NCBI GenBank assembly: GCA_964463165.1
Contig: CAYXBK010000003.1
Span: 192,082 to 256,081 of the forward strand
Reading direction: 5' to 3'
Source of the DNA: UBA7236 sp964463165
GTDB lineage: Bacteria; Bacteroidota; Bacteroidia; Chitinophagales; BACL12
DNA: 64,000 nt
In this document: positions 53,334 through 61,442 of the stretch, piece by piece
Layout of the letters: each line of letters starts with the position of its first letter
Position numbering within the stretch: the first letter of the stretch is position 1
Made by a program: the position numbers and the translations under genes
Notes under the pieces: generated by a model
Database searches by the model: none
What the model saw: only the letters and a program-made list of their open reading frames with translations
Told to the model about the DNA's origin: nothing

Positions 53334-54765
53334 CGCTTACATCAATTAATGGAGGTGTATCGAACGGTAATTTATTTTCAGGCTCATAGGGAGGGGTTTC
53401 AGTGAGCGTTTTTAATTTACTGTTTTTATAAAATGGATGGAGCGCTGCATGAATCGGAGGCTTATTACCAATGAGAATAATTCCTTTGTCAGTCATCCTG
53501 ATTTCATCCGTCGTCATTAATTGTCGGAGTTTTGTATTTCCTGTTTTCTCATCTTCGTATTCGAATTTTCCGAGTACAGTTTCAAGCATTCTGCATGTTT
53601 CAATCGGTTGCCCGGGTAAATACACTTTTGCGTAACAGTTAGCAGAAATATTCTTTGCTTCATATATTCCATATATATGTTCGATAATTGCGTAATCTTG
53701 ATAGATACATAATATACCACCTCTATTTTTACGAATATTGGATATGGTTACCGAAAGGGAGGGTAAATACATCGATCCCGCCTCATCCAATAAAAAGAAA
53801 ATGCTGTTTTGTTTTATATTAGGAATGCTGACTAATATTTCATTAAAAAATTGTTGAAAGAATAATGAAGAAAGCGCTCCGTAGTAGTGCATATCGGGAA
53901 CTGAATTATTTATGAATAAAGCAATTTTCTTCTCTCTAAACTCTGAAAAATCTATTGTATCAATGGACGTAATTTTTGCAATTGTTTCATCTGTCCATAA
54001 TGACAGTGCAGCTTTTGCTGTTGCCACGATACTCATTAATGTCTTATCGCCGTAGGCGATAAATGCCTTGTATTCGGAAAGGAATTTTTCATTCTTAGTC
54101 CTGACGATCAATTTATCAATTTTTTCAGGATTACCGGCAAATACATTTATTAAATAAAGCACGTTATATAATGTCCTATGTTCCGGCTTCGCATAAAAAA
54201 TTAAATAGCGAATAAAAAATGAGAGCAGGTTCTCAGCGCTTTTATTAAAGAATTGATCACCCTTAGATTCACCAAGGGAATTTCTGATGAGAAGAGAAGA
54301 TAATTTCTGAATGTCTGAAACGCTGTTGCATCGTTTCAGGGGGTTAAAACATTCAGAAAGAATGCTATTGTAATCCAGCACTTTTATAATAAATCCAAAT
54401 AGCTTCAATATCCCACTTGTCAGTTTGCGTAATTCACCAGACGGGTCGTTAATAACAAGAGAAGATTTTCCGCGCATCATATACAAAATGGAATTTATTA
54501 ATATTGTAGAACTCTTCCCTGATCCCGAGCCTCCTAGCACGAGGCAGTTTTTATAGCTCTCTTCAATCGATAACGAAAATTTCCCTGTGAGACAAAATCC
54601 GGTATCTTTTCTTTGCAGAATATTTCGGACAGAAATAAAATCGGCAGTATATTCTGTTTTGCGTTTTGGTTGAATAAACGATGTAATAAACTCAAACAAA
54701 ATGGTAATTATTCCAGCAACCAGTGAAAATAGTAGTTCAAAAATAGCGGTGATGATCTTTATCAT
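53317..54765 (-). CDS. VirD4/TraG-type type IV coupling protein
   Basis: The 482-residue inner-membrane ATPase links the relaxosome to a mating pore. Two N-terminal helices (IITAIFELLFSLVAGIITILFEFI region) are followed by Walker A VLGGSGSGKSST (residues ~77-87) and Walker B SIFFLLDEAGSMYLP (around residue 330), then GILCIYQDYAII with the conserved glutamine. The length is shorter than VirD4 (~650), typical of elements that borrow a foreign pore. It overlaps the small membrane-protein gene upstream by 4 bp and the MobC-like gene downstream. Confidence 0.88.
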   Translation of the reverse strand: MIKIITAIFELLFSLVAGIITILFEFITSFIQPKRKTEYTADFISVRNILQRKDTGFCLTGKFSLSIEESYKNCLVLGGSGSGKSSTILINSILYMMRGKSSLVINDPSGELRKLTSGILKLFGFIIKVLDYNSILSECFNPLKRCNSVSDIQKLSSLLIRNSLGESKGDQFFNKSAENLLSFFIRYLIFYAKPEHRTLYNVLYLINVFAGNPEKIDKLIVRTKNEKFLSEYKAFIAYGDKTLMSIVATAKAALSLWTDETIAKITSIDTIDFSEFREKKIALFINNSVPDMHYYGALSSLFFQQFFNEILVSIPNIKQNSIFFLLDEAGSMYLPSLSVTISNIRKNRGGILCIYQDYAIIEHIYGIYEAKNISANCYAKVYLPGQPIETCRMLETVLGKFEYEDEKTGNTKLRQLMTTDEIRMTDKGIILIGNKPPIHAALHPFYKNSKLKTLTETPPYEPENKLPFDTPPLIDVSDETKG

Positions 54766-54920
54766 TTCGTAATCATTTTTTCAATTGTTTCACCTGTTTT
54801 TAAAAGAATCATTCCGGCAATCTTGCAGAGCCATGCGAATGCAATTGCACAGAGTTTCAACAGAGAAATAAATAAATTTTTAACAACATCTAATAAGGTG
54901 CTACCAATAGAACGAGACAT
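54762..54920 (-). CDS. small membrane protein next to the coupling protein
   Basis: I start this at the ATG at 54920 (MSRSIGSTLLDVVKNL), giving 52 residues with one amphipathic and hydrophobic helix (LFISLLKLCAIAFAWLCKIAGMILL). A longer frame to 55034 only reads through the end of the upstream gene. It overlaps the coupling-protein start by 4 bp (ATGA), so it is co-translated with it. The function is unknown; it may be a partner of the coupling protein at the membrane. Confidence 0.55.
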   Translation of the reverse strand: MSRSIGSTLLDVVKNLFISLLKLCAIAFAWLCKIAGMILLKTGETIEKMITK

Positions 54921-54957
54921 AATAATTAATTTTAAGAAAGTAAGAGCAACGCCTTTT

Positions 54958-55671
54958 TTAAAGGCTGCCGCTAATAGTGACATTTGCGCCGTAGGACTCG
55001 AAGAGAGATTTGTAGAAATTAGATACGATTTCAAATCGTTCGCTATCTGTGCGGTTGAGTGGCTTGTATATTATATATATGTGAATACCCGATAAATCCT
55101 GCAAGGGGTATTTTTCAATAAATTGCTTCTGAAGTATTTCAGGATTATTTTCTAACAACCGAAAAGTTGCAGGGTCATAAAAATTTGCAAGACTGCTATT
55201 TTCGATTCCATCAGTACAAACAATTAATTGTTTAATTTCTGCTTTTGACAGGCTTAACCTGTTTAATTCCTCAACCATTGATTTAAATATCACAGAACCG
55301 TCTTTATTGCTTTTCCCAGAGTCTAATTGTGCCAATGACTTTTTAATTTTTTCAAAATAACTTTCTATTTCCTTTTTTCGCCGATAATCATTTCCCAAAA
55401 GAGTATTTTCCACTTTCTCAATCTCGAATTCTTCCACTGCATGAAATCCGCTTTCCGTAATTGGTTGTATTCTTGCCCTTTCACCATTATTAATATTCTC
55501 CGCCGTAACACTTATTGCCATAAATTCATCAAATGAAATATGGATAAAGTAATCTTCGGTTTGATCTAATAGAATGGAGGTATCTTGTGTTATAGTCTCT
55601 GATCCGCAAGAAGAAAAATACACTGCCGATAACCCGATCAGCAGTGTATAAATTATATTACTCAATTTCAT
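54958..55671 (-). CDS. lipoprotein with a VWA-like C-terminal half
   Basis: The 237-residue protein has a lipoprotein signal with lipobox YFSSC (Cys22). The region SVIFKSMVEELNRLSLSKAEIKQLIVCTDGIENSS has the strand-and-CTDGxxNSS pattern of von Willebrand A domains. The usual DxSxS metal site is not clear in the corresponding N-terminal strand (YFIHISFDEFMAISV). The C-terminal strand IHIYIIYKPLNRTDSERFE continues the fold. It is coupled by a 4-bp overlap to the upstream membrane coiled-coil gene. The role in the element is unknown. Confidence 0.65.
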   Translation of the reverse strand: MKLSNIIYTLLIGLSAVYFSSCGSETITQDTSILLDQTEDYFIHISFDEFMAISVTAENINNGERARIQPITESGFHAVEEFEIEKVENTLLGNDYRRKKEIESYFEKIKKSLAQLDSGKSNKDGSVIFKSMVEELNRLSLSKAEIKQLIVCTDGIENSSLANFYDPATFRLLENNPEILQKQFIEKYPLQDLSGIHIYIIYKPLNRTDSERFEIVSNFYKSLFESYGANVTISGSL

Positions 55672-56684
55672 GGTCTTTCGATTTTTGAAGTGAGCAATCC
55701 TTTAACAGGTACTTTGCCTCCCTTTAATTCAAACTCTTTCAGACACATGGCATTGATACGTTCTTTTTCTTTGTCCAAAGAAATAAGTAATTCATCCCTA
55801 TACTTTCTGAATGATTCAAGTTTCTGCCTGCATTCATTTATTCTTTCTTCCTCTTTTCGCAAAGCACTTAATAATTTTTCTTTATCCTGTTTCAGTGTAT
55901 TGAGTTGCTTTTTCTTCTCCCGTAGGTTGTTATATGCCAGCCTTTCTTCCTTAGCGGGAAGTTTCATTGAAGCGATAATAAGGGCAACCGCAAAAAAGAA
56001 AAGATTAAAGCACATCCATAAAAAAGGTGAGTTTGCAAATGAATGCTCATCGCCTAAATAAGTCCGGCGTAAAATTCCGAGCATGTAAAAAACAATACCT
56101 CCTCCAACCAATCCGCCGGCAAACCATATCCGTTTTGTTATTGCTGAAGTAGGAGAACCAATTTTTGCTCCTATTGCATGAGCAGCAAATGAAAGTGAGG
56201 CAGCAACGGCAATGGACAAAAGAATTGCAGCAAGCAGACTACCGGTGATTACCTGAAAACTTGGATGGTTGCTTGCTGCATCAACAGTGCAGAGAGAAAT
56301 AATGGCAACACTTACCCAGATTAACTTATTCCAGTCGTAAGTGAGTTTTGTCCGCTTAATGTCAACTTCCAATCCGGATATTTTCCGCTCGATTTGTGTT
56401 GTCTGTTCTGCTGTGGCATTTTGTAATCCTTCAAGGTTTGATTGGTTGCTTTCTTCTGCAAGTTTGTCAATTTCCGGATTAAGTGTTTTTGCTACTTCTT
56501 CTTTTAAAACTTCTGTCTCCGCAGCAACTTCATTTAATATGCTCTGCGGATCAGAAACATTTTGTGAAATAGCAATGCCGACATCTTCTTTTGCATTGTC
56601 ATTAATGTCGGAAATTTTTGTTTTGAGATGGCGTTCGAGTACCTTGACCCAAATACCAAAAAGGCGAGAATTCTTGAAATTCAT
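55668..56684 (-). CDS. membrane protein with coiled coils
   Basis: The 338-residue protein has an N-terminal coiled coil (about 35-110), four membrane helices between ~120 and 245 (LIWVSVAIISLCTVDAA, ITGSLLAAILLSIAVAASL, WFAGGLVGGGIVFYMLGIL, LWMCFNLFFFAVALIIASM), and a second long charged coiled coil (~255-325, RKEEERINECRQKLESFRK). I recognise no family; similar proteins occur beside coupling proteins in Bacteroidota elements. With the lipoprotein it may form an envelope-spanning pair used in transfer or exclusion; this is inference. Confidence 0.65.
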   Translation of the reverse strand: MNFKNSRLFGIWVKVLERHLKTKISDINDNAKEDVGIAISQNVSDPQSILNEVAAETEVLKEEVAKTLNPEIDKLAEESNQSNLEGLQNATAEQTTQIERKISGLEVDIKRTKLTYDWNKLIWVSVAIISLCTVDAASNHPSFQVITGSLLAAILLSIAVAASLSFAAHAIGAKIGSPTSAITKRIWFAGGLVGGGIVFYMLGILRRTYLGDEHSFANSPFLWMCFNLFFFAVALIIASMKLPAKEERLAYNNLREKKKQLNTLKQDKEKLLSALRKEEERINECRQKLESFRKYRDELLISLDKEKERINAMCLKEFELKGGKVPVKGLLTSKIERP

Positions 56685-56827
56685 AATAGGCGAGATTTAA
56701 TTGTTAAATAAAAAATGAAAAGAGTTTAAAAAGCCTGCGAGATCGGAGGTGACCCCGCAGGGTTGGAAGGAGAGAAAAAACAGACTAATGAACTGTAGAA
56801 CACACTTCAAACAATTCGTCTGCTGTA

Positions 56828-57025
56828 TTACTTTTTCACATTGGTGTTTTTTACTCTTGAGCCATTCTGGCTTACGCCATTCTTTGTGATTTTACTTTCT
56901 TCAGATCCAGGATGGTTGTAATAACCGAAACGCTGGTAGTGAGCCCAGGCTACATAATACGGATCACCACCGATTTCAATAATCCTTTCTTCCAAAGAAA
57001 GTGGGATGTCGTTTTTATTTTTCAT
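56828..57025 (-). CDS. small hypothetical protein
   Basis: The ATG at 57025 starts a 65-residue product (MKNKNDIPLSLEERIIEIG, then DPYYVAWAHYQRFGYYNHPG) with an aromatic-rich centre and a basic, asparagine-rich tail. A longer open frame extends upstream, but its extra part is only the shifted reading of the two upstream genes. It overlaps the preceding small gene by 11 bp. The family is not recognised. Confidence 0.55.
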   Translation of the reverse strand: MKNKNDIPLSLEERIIEIGGDPYYVAWAHYQRFGYYNHPGSEESKITKNGVSQNGSRVKNTNVKK

Positions 57026-57197
57026 CCTTCGAATTTTCATGCTTGCAGATTTCCTCATTGATTTCGTTCCATTCCTGAACCGAGACAAATGAAGCTGCTT
57101 CGAAATACTCGTCTGGCGAAATTGATTGCCACCATGCGACCCCCTTTTCTGTTTCAGGGGCAGTTTGAGATTTGTCTGAATTTTCCATACATGCCAT
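57015..57197 (-). CDS. small acidic hypothetical protein
   Basis: The 60-residue product is acidic (TAPETEKGVAWWQSISPDEY, FVSVQEWNEINEEICKH), with a W-W pair and several short helices. It sits between two other small genes in the same direction with overlaps of 0-11 bp, which supports it as a coding sequence. The size and acidity are compatible with an antitoxin, an anti-restriction protein or a DNA mimic, but no motif supports any of these. Confidence 0.5.
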   Translation of the reverse strand: MACMENSDKSQTAPETEKGVAWWQSISPDEYFEAASFVSVQEWNEINEEICKHENSKDEK

Positions 57198-57410
57198 TTA
57201 TTTGTTATTGATAATTTCCGTGTGATCCGTGTTTGGATTTTCCCAACTGCCAAACCTAGCGATGAAGGTGTCGGAGTCGGCCAATCGCGTGCAGTCCATG
57301 AGATTCCGGGTGCGATCAGCATCGGTAAGAGCATCCCAAGAGATAGGAACCGGATTTTGTAACAGACCTTTCGGCAAAGCCTTGTTTTTCAAGCGTTTTT
57401 TCTGTTTCAT
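57198..57410 (-). CDS. small hypothetical protein
   Basis: The 70-residue product starts basic (MKQKKRLKNKALPKGLL) and continues ISWDALTDADRTRNLMDCTRL and FIARFGSWENP. It ends directly at the start of the next small gene and leads a three-gene small operon. I do not recognise it. Confidence 0.5.
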   Translation of the reverse strand: MKQKKRLKNKALPKGLLQNPVPISWDALTDADRTRNLMDCTRLADSDTFIARFGSWENPNTDHTEIINNK

Positions 57411-57742
57411 GCCACGAATGTTTAAGGCACGGCATCTGCAAGGTGAGAAGGAGGTTGCTTTTTTGGGCGAGAAGTGTAAAATTCCTTTGTGAAGGGTATT
57501 TTTAACCTTTCGTTTGAGATCCGGGTTTCTGCCAAGAAAATGTCCCGGTCTCAGGTAACAACCGGCTCCACCTTGTGGCGCCGGCTTTTTTTAAGAACGA
57601 TGATTAAGGAAGCCGGCTCTGAAGCCGTGATTGTAAAATTAATCAAAATTTCCTATTTGCCAAAATTACCTGACAATTTATTTTCATATTGAGTAGTTAA
57701 TGCCAATTCAAATATACGATAAATTTAAAGACTTGGAGTCAG
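57411..57742. other. 332-bp intergenic region with a structured element
   Basis: No convincing gene lies here. On the plus strand it holds two hairpins in a row and a strong terminator (see 57516-57592). On the minus strand it is the leader of the three small genes and the tail of the ECF operon, for which I see no clear terminator. Confidence 0.5.
57516..57592 (+). ncRNA. candidate small RNA: two hairpins ending in a terminator
   Basis: Hairpin 1 has arms gagatccggg (57516-57525) and cccggtctc (57544-57552). Hairpin 2 has arms accggctccac (57561-57571) and gtggcgccggc (57575-57585) with a 3-nt loop, followed by seven T. Both are on the plus strand, opposite to every gene of the element, so the terminator must end a non-coding transcript if it is used. 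The 5' end is not determined. Confidence 0.45.
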
Positions 57743-58387
57743 TTATATGAGACCTGAGAGGGTGCCTGCTTCCAAATCTAATGTGAGAGTTCTGTCAAAC
57801 GAAAACTTGATCTTACGCTGATATGCTACAAAGGAGACTAAATTGCGAGCTTTCCTATCATTCAGCACCGAAGCGATGCTTTGCCTGTTAAGGTTGTTAG
57901 ACCCTGACGGAATTTCATCAATAAAGAGAAGAAAGGGGTCTACGATAGTAGCAATGAGAAGCGACAATCGCCAAGCCTCATTGATATCAAGTTCAAAGGG
58001 ATTATAGTCTAAGTCCTGGGGAAGTGAAAAACTTTCATATGTTTCCCGTTTGAATTTTTTTCCTGCGATTGCTTCGGCAAATCTTATTTCACCTTCTATG
58101 CTGTTTTTGATAAACTGCAATTGATTGATCTGAGTGATATAATAAGCCATATGGATTCGCTTTCGGCTTTTCAGTTCAACTATTTTTTTTCCGCAAATTT
58201 CAATAGTGCCCTGACTCGGTTTTAGCAAACCACATAAAAGGCGACCAATTGTTGATTTACCTGTTCCATTATCTCCGACTAGCATAATATTATTACTCGG
58301 CAAAAATGTATCCGAGTAATCAGTGAGAATCTTTTCTCCCGAATTTGAATAACAGAAGCTCAGATTTTTTAAATGGACATTATTCAT
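57743..58387 (-). CDS. ECF-type ABC ATPase A2 (Walker A/B present, signature motif lost)
   Basis: The 214-residue protein is the last gene of the ECF operon. Walker A is GDNGTGKST (38-46), the Q-loop glutamine is in YYITQINQL (~85) and Walker B is LLFIDEI (~153-159) with the catalytic glutamate. The ABC signature, expected as LSGGQ near 133, reads ELDINEAWRLSLLIAT, so it is degenerate. The switch histidine position reads SFVAYQRK, with no His. It can bind ATP but cannot offer a signature to the partner. It overlaps the A1 gene by 8 bp. Confidence 0.8.
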   Translation of the reverse strand: MNNVHLKNLSFCYSNSGEKILTDYSDTFLPSNNIMLVGDNGTGKSTIGRLLCGLLKPSQGTIEICGKKIVELKSRKRIHMAYYITQINQLQFIKNSIEGEIRFAEAIAGKKFKRETYESFSLPQDLDYNPFELDINEAWRLSLLIATIVDPFLLFIDEIPSGSNNLNRQSIASVLNDRKARNLVSFVAYQRKIKFSFDRTLTLDLEAGTLSGLI

Positions 58388-58928
58388 AGTTTGTATTCAA
58401 AGAAATTATGCTATCGGATATTTCAGTAAACTCATGCTCGGACTCATATAATACTTTGACATCTAAATTTGTCAAAAGCATTGCATCCCACTCAAAGAAA
58501 AATACTTGTTTTATTTGTGTCTGCTCCAAATTTTTAACAAACCTCCCGATCAATTTGTCAGATAACTGACGTGTTGAATCAAAGTAAATTTTTGTTTCTG
58601 CTTTTATGTTACTAAAGAGTGCGATTCCAAGATATTTTTTCCATCCACCGGAAAGATGGTTAATGTCAAATTCCAAGTAATACTCAAATCCCCACGCTTT
58701 AATAAATTCTTCTTTTGGAAGAATATTTAACCCTTTCGCCTCATGCCCCGCAAAAACAAAATCAATTTCGTCCTGAACTTTTTTTGTATAACCAGTTCCG
58801 TCAATAAAAGTATAACTTTCATATATGGATACATCATCCCCCGCAAGCGGCGTAATCTTGGCAATCAAATCATTTTGGTTGCGCTTAATGCGACCAGCAT
58901 CATTTAAATATATTACATATTTATCCAT
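58380..58928 (-). CDS. degenerate ECF-type ATPase A1 (signature motif kept, Walker A lost)
   Basis: The 182-residue protein is short for an ABC ATPase (usual 220-280). Its N-terminal part has no P-loop: the expected GxxGxGKST is absent (IKRNQNDLIAKITPLAG stands there). The second half is clear: VQDEIDFVFAGHEAKGLNI matches the ECF ATPase segment after the Q loop. HLSGGWKKYLGIAL (91-104) keeps the LSGG signature, and KIYFDSTRQLSD (113-124) is a Walker B in which the catalytic Glu is Ser. It would give its signature to A2 in a heterodimer. It overlaps T by 16 bp and A2 by 8 bp. Confidence 0.75.
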   Translation of the reverse strand: MDKYVIYLNDAGRIKRNQNDLIAKITPLAGDDVSIYESYTFIDGTGYTKKVQDEIDFVFAGHEAKGLNILPKEEFIKAWGFEYYLEFDINHLSGGWKKYLGIALFSNIKAETKIYFDSTRQLSDKLIGRFVKNLEQTQIKQVFFFEWDAMLLTNLDVKVLYESEHEFTEISDSIISLNTNYE

Positions 58929-59647
58929 AAAAATATTCCGGCAATGATGAGGAGTAATAAAGTTGCTGTGAAAACATATTGATACATTTTAATGTTTCGC
59001 TTTTTAGCTACATTGAGATGCTTTACGTCTGTCTTTAACATTACATTGTAATCATGGCTTTCCAATCCCTCCATCAGTGTAGTTACAACAAGTGGAATAA
59101 CCCATTTTGGCATAAGTGTATACCTATTCCAAAATGATTTCGTATTCAAGCCTCGTGCATGAAAAGCATTCATGATTGTTTCATAGCGATGAGTAATAAG
59201 ATTTTTTTTAATCAGTATTGCGATCATGTATCCTAAAATCGGAATTTTAAAAACTCCTTGCAACTCTTTAGACAAAGCAAAATAATCAATTGATATTCCT
59301 AAGAAACTAATAGGAATTAGAAGGAAATTATATGCTAGGATCGCAAAACGATAAGAGTTCAACCCCGTTAAAAAACAATCGAAGGAAAACATACCACACT
59401 CCAAAACAGAAAAATAAATTGAGATAAAGAATAGCGAAATGCAAAGAAAAAAGGCAAACGCATATTTTTTTAATAAAATAGCGGCAAGGAAAAAATAGGA
59501 AAATGTGATGATAGTATAAGGTATATATGTGTTTATGATTTCAAAGAAGATCGTTGCATATATAACCGTAAAATATCCTAAAAGAAAAACTAATAGGATT
59601 TGAAAATTTGTAGTGTTTTTATATTTCTTTATAATATCTGAGATCAT
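58913..59647 (-). CDS. ECF transporter transmembrane component T
   Basis: The 244-residue membrane protein has about six to seven helices and a cytosolic coupling region. The first coupling motif of EcfT (A-x-x-x-R-G) is present as NAFHARGLNTKS (160-171). The second, normally A-x-E-x-R-G, is reduced to GLESHDYN (194-201). This fits a partner ATPase pair of which only one site works. T holds the S component and transmits ATPase movement. It overlaps the S gene by 29 bp and A1 by 16 bp, so all are co-translated. Confidence 0.8.
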   Translation of the reverse strand: MISDIIKKYKNTTNFQILLVFLLGYFTVIYATIFFEIINTYIPYTIITFSYFFLAAILLKKYAFAFFLCISLFFISIYFSVLECGMFSFDCFLTGLNSYRFAILAYNFLLIPISFLGISIDYFALSKELQGVFKIPILGYMIAILIKKNLITHRYETIMNAFHARGLNTKSFWNRYTLMPKWVIPLVVTTLMEGLESHDYNVMLKTDVKHLNVAKKRNIKMYQYVFTATLLLLIIAGIFLWINM

Positions 59648-60191
59648 GTTTCTGCATGAAGTTTCGTGGAAACATCTTTAACACTGAAAAACTGAACCAA
59701 CAGGTTAGAACGCGGTCAATGATAGCAAAAATTGTTAGGGAGATCACAACAGACATAAATACACCTGTTCCGTTTGAAACAAAGAAAGCCACAATTACAT
59801 CATTGCCGCTTGCAGTAAACCCGTCAAAGAGAAAATAGGTTACCGGTGCCGACAAGACTGTTCCGATTATTCCGTGAATAACACCAGACCAACTGCTTTT
59901 TAGAAATGTGGAATACCAATTTAACCTCCGTGCCCACTCGGTAAATGCAACAAGTCCTAACATTGTTCCAATATAAAATGGAACAAACGGTGATACTACA
60001 AAAAATGCAAGCGCAGCGGTAAATATCGAGCATAAAATACCGTAACGCCATCCCAATATTAGTGTGCAGATCATAATCCCAATAGTATCAAGAAAGATCG
60101 GTAGTTTAAGAAACGCAACTATTGAACCGATCGCAATACCTAACGCAGTTAATGAGAGCGTAATAGATAATTTTTTTACATTGATCTTCAT
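59619..60191 (-). CDS. ECF transporter substrate-binding component S
   Basis: I start it at the ATG at 60191 (MKINVKKLSITLSLT), 10 bp after the regulator gene; this gives 190 residues with six helices. The run LPIFLDTIGIMICTLILGWRYGIL is typical of vitamin-type S components, and the protein is of the usual size (170-210). The substrate (vitamin, metal or precursor) cannot be read from the sequence, and no riboswitch marks it. In ECF systems the S protein binds the substrate and toppled it across the membrane with the T-A-A module. Confidence 0.78.
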   Translation of the reverse strand: MKINVKKLSITLSLTALGIAIGSIVAFLKLPIFLDTIGIMICTLILGWRYGILCSIFTAALAFFVVSPFVPFYIGTMLGLVAFTEWARRLNWYSTFLKSSWSGVIHGIIGTVLSAPVTYFLFDGFTASGNDVIVAFFVSNGTGVFMSVVISLTIFAIIDRVLTCWFSFSVLKMFPRNFMQKHDLRYYKEI

Positions 60192-60201
60192 AATATTATT
60201 T

Positions 60202-61407
60202 TTATAAGTTAATAAATTCAGCTTGTTGTTGAAGCAATTCCAACTCCTCAAATTTTAGCTTAGTTTCCTTATTTGTCAAAATCACAGTTTCGGGGAAAAC
60301 TCCTTCTTCCATAGCAGGATTAAATTCCTTTATATCCATAAATTCAGTTAAAAATCCATACGTATAACGTTCATCTTTATAAAGCCATAGTTCTTTATCT
60401 TTACTAAGTCCCATATTTTTAATAATTTTTGAATTTTCACCAATAACCCCAACTTTTACTTTTCGAAATCCTGTTTCAAAAGTGCTCCCCAATTTATTTT
60501 GCTCAGACTCGTTATATACTTCCTTCAATATTTTACAAAAGCCTTTCACACTCTTAGCTACTTCTTGCTTGTTATTTGAGACAATTATATAAACAGACTC
60601 TTTAAACTGTGGCATCCAAAGTTGAATCAGATTATCTCTGAATTTATTTTTTAAAAGATTAGAATCGTTTAAATTCCAGTGGCTATACAACACACCTGCC
60701 AGTGAAACAAACTTTCGTTCATTCCTCCATTCAATGGATTTATGTGCGATGTATCCAAGCTTCATGTCCTTCATTTGTTGAATATCTTTTTCCAACTCCT
60801 GAATTCTAGTTCGAATTGTATTCATTTCTTCCATATTTTCAATCGCATCCTCATATTGTTTAAATGCGCTGGATATAAACGGTTGGAGTATACATAGGGA
60901 ATCTTCCTTCGCATTCTCAAGGTCTTGATGTAGTTTTTCTGTATTTAGATTAAGAGCGCTTTCAAGAAATCTTTTTGTTGCATCGATTATTTTCTGATCA
61001 GAATAAAACTCCTCCAACACTTCCTCATCAGAAAATAATTCAACTATAGTATAATCACTTTTGTAAAAAATATTTTGAAACTCCTCGTCTATCTCACAAA
61101 GTTTATGAATTGCATTGATCATGGTCTCTTTAGAATCACGTTGAGGTTCCAAGATTTGAGCGCCTATTAATAACTTCGAAACTTTATCATACCGGAGTGA
61201 ATGAAAAATGGCGGTTTCACCTATTAAATTAAGAATCTTACTTGTATTTAAATTTGCATTACCGGATTCTATCATCCTGTAGGCACTTGTGGTAATGGAT
61301 AGGTTTTTAGCGATATCCTCCGTTCCTGTTGTTCCGTATTTTTTTCTTATTTCTTGTAAAACAGACCCAAATAGAACAGAAATTGGGTTTTTTAAGACTT
61401 TAGCCAT
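60202..61407 (-). CDS. XRE-type HTH regulator with large C-terminal domain
   Basis: The 401-residue protein has an N-terminal helix-turn-helix (about 14-68: LFGSVLQEIRKKYGTTGTED, then AKNLSITTSAYRMIESG). A helical middle follows with a coiled coil (~190-215, MNTIRTRIQELEKDIQQMK) and an alpha/beta C-terminus (~225-390) with NERKFVSLAGVLYSHWN and KVGVIGENSKIIKNMGL that I cannot assign. It leads the ECF operon. Its promoter is overlapped by an inverted repeat, so autoregulation is likely. The C-terminal part may sense the substrate or the state of the cell. Confidence 0.75.
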   Translation of the reverse strand: MAKVLKNPISVLFGSVLQEIRKKYGTTGTEDIAKNLSITTSAYRMIESGNANLNTSKILNLIGETAIFHSLRYDKVSKLLIGAQILEPQRDSKETMINAIHKLCEIDEEFQNIFYKSDYTIVELFSDEEVLEEFYSDQKIIDATKRFLESALNLNTEKLHQDLENAKEDSLCILQPFISSAFKQYEDAIENMEEMNTIRTRIQELEKDIQQMKDMKLGYIAHKSIEWRNERKFVSLAGVLYSHWNLNDSNLLKNKFRDNLIQLWMPQFKESVYIIVSNNKQEVAKSVKGFCKILKEVYNESEQNKLGSTFETGFRKVKVGVIGENSKIIKNMGLSKDKELWLYKDERYTYGFLTEFMDIKEFNPAMEEGVFPETVILTNKETKLKFEELELLQQQAEFINL

Positions 61408-61411
61408 ACGA

Positions 61412-61442
61412 CAAAGATAGTAATTATTGGCAAATTAACAAA
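61412..61442 (-). promoter_or_regulatory. consensus Bacteroidota promoter of the regulator-ECF operon
   Basis: The minus strand reads TTTG (plus 61439-61442), 19 nt, then TATCTTTG (plus 61412-61419), which fits TTTG-N19-TAnnTTTG exactly. Four bases later comes the ATG of the regulator, so the mRNA is predicted to be leaderless. Confidence 0.75.

Noticed and set aside
54921..55034. N-terminal extension of the 52-residue membrane protein
   Set aside because: It overlaps the end of the lipoprotein gene and has no membrane-protein character; the ATG at 54920 fits the operon spacing.
57026..57334. Long frame joining the N-terminal extension to the 65-residue protein
   Set aside because: The extension is the shifted reading of two better small genes; the start at 57025 gives a compact product with natural composition.
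57229..57492. Plus-strand open frame over the small genes
   Set aside because: It is antisense to the 70-residue gene and has no supporting motif or start signal.
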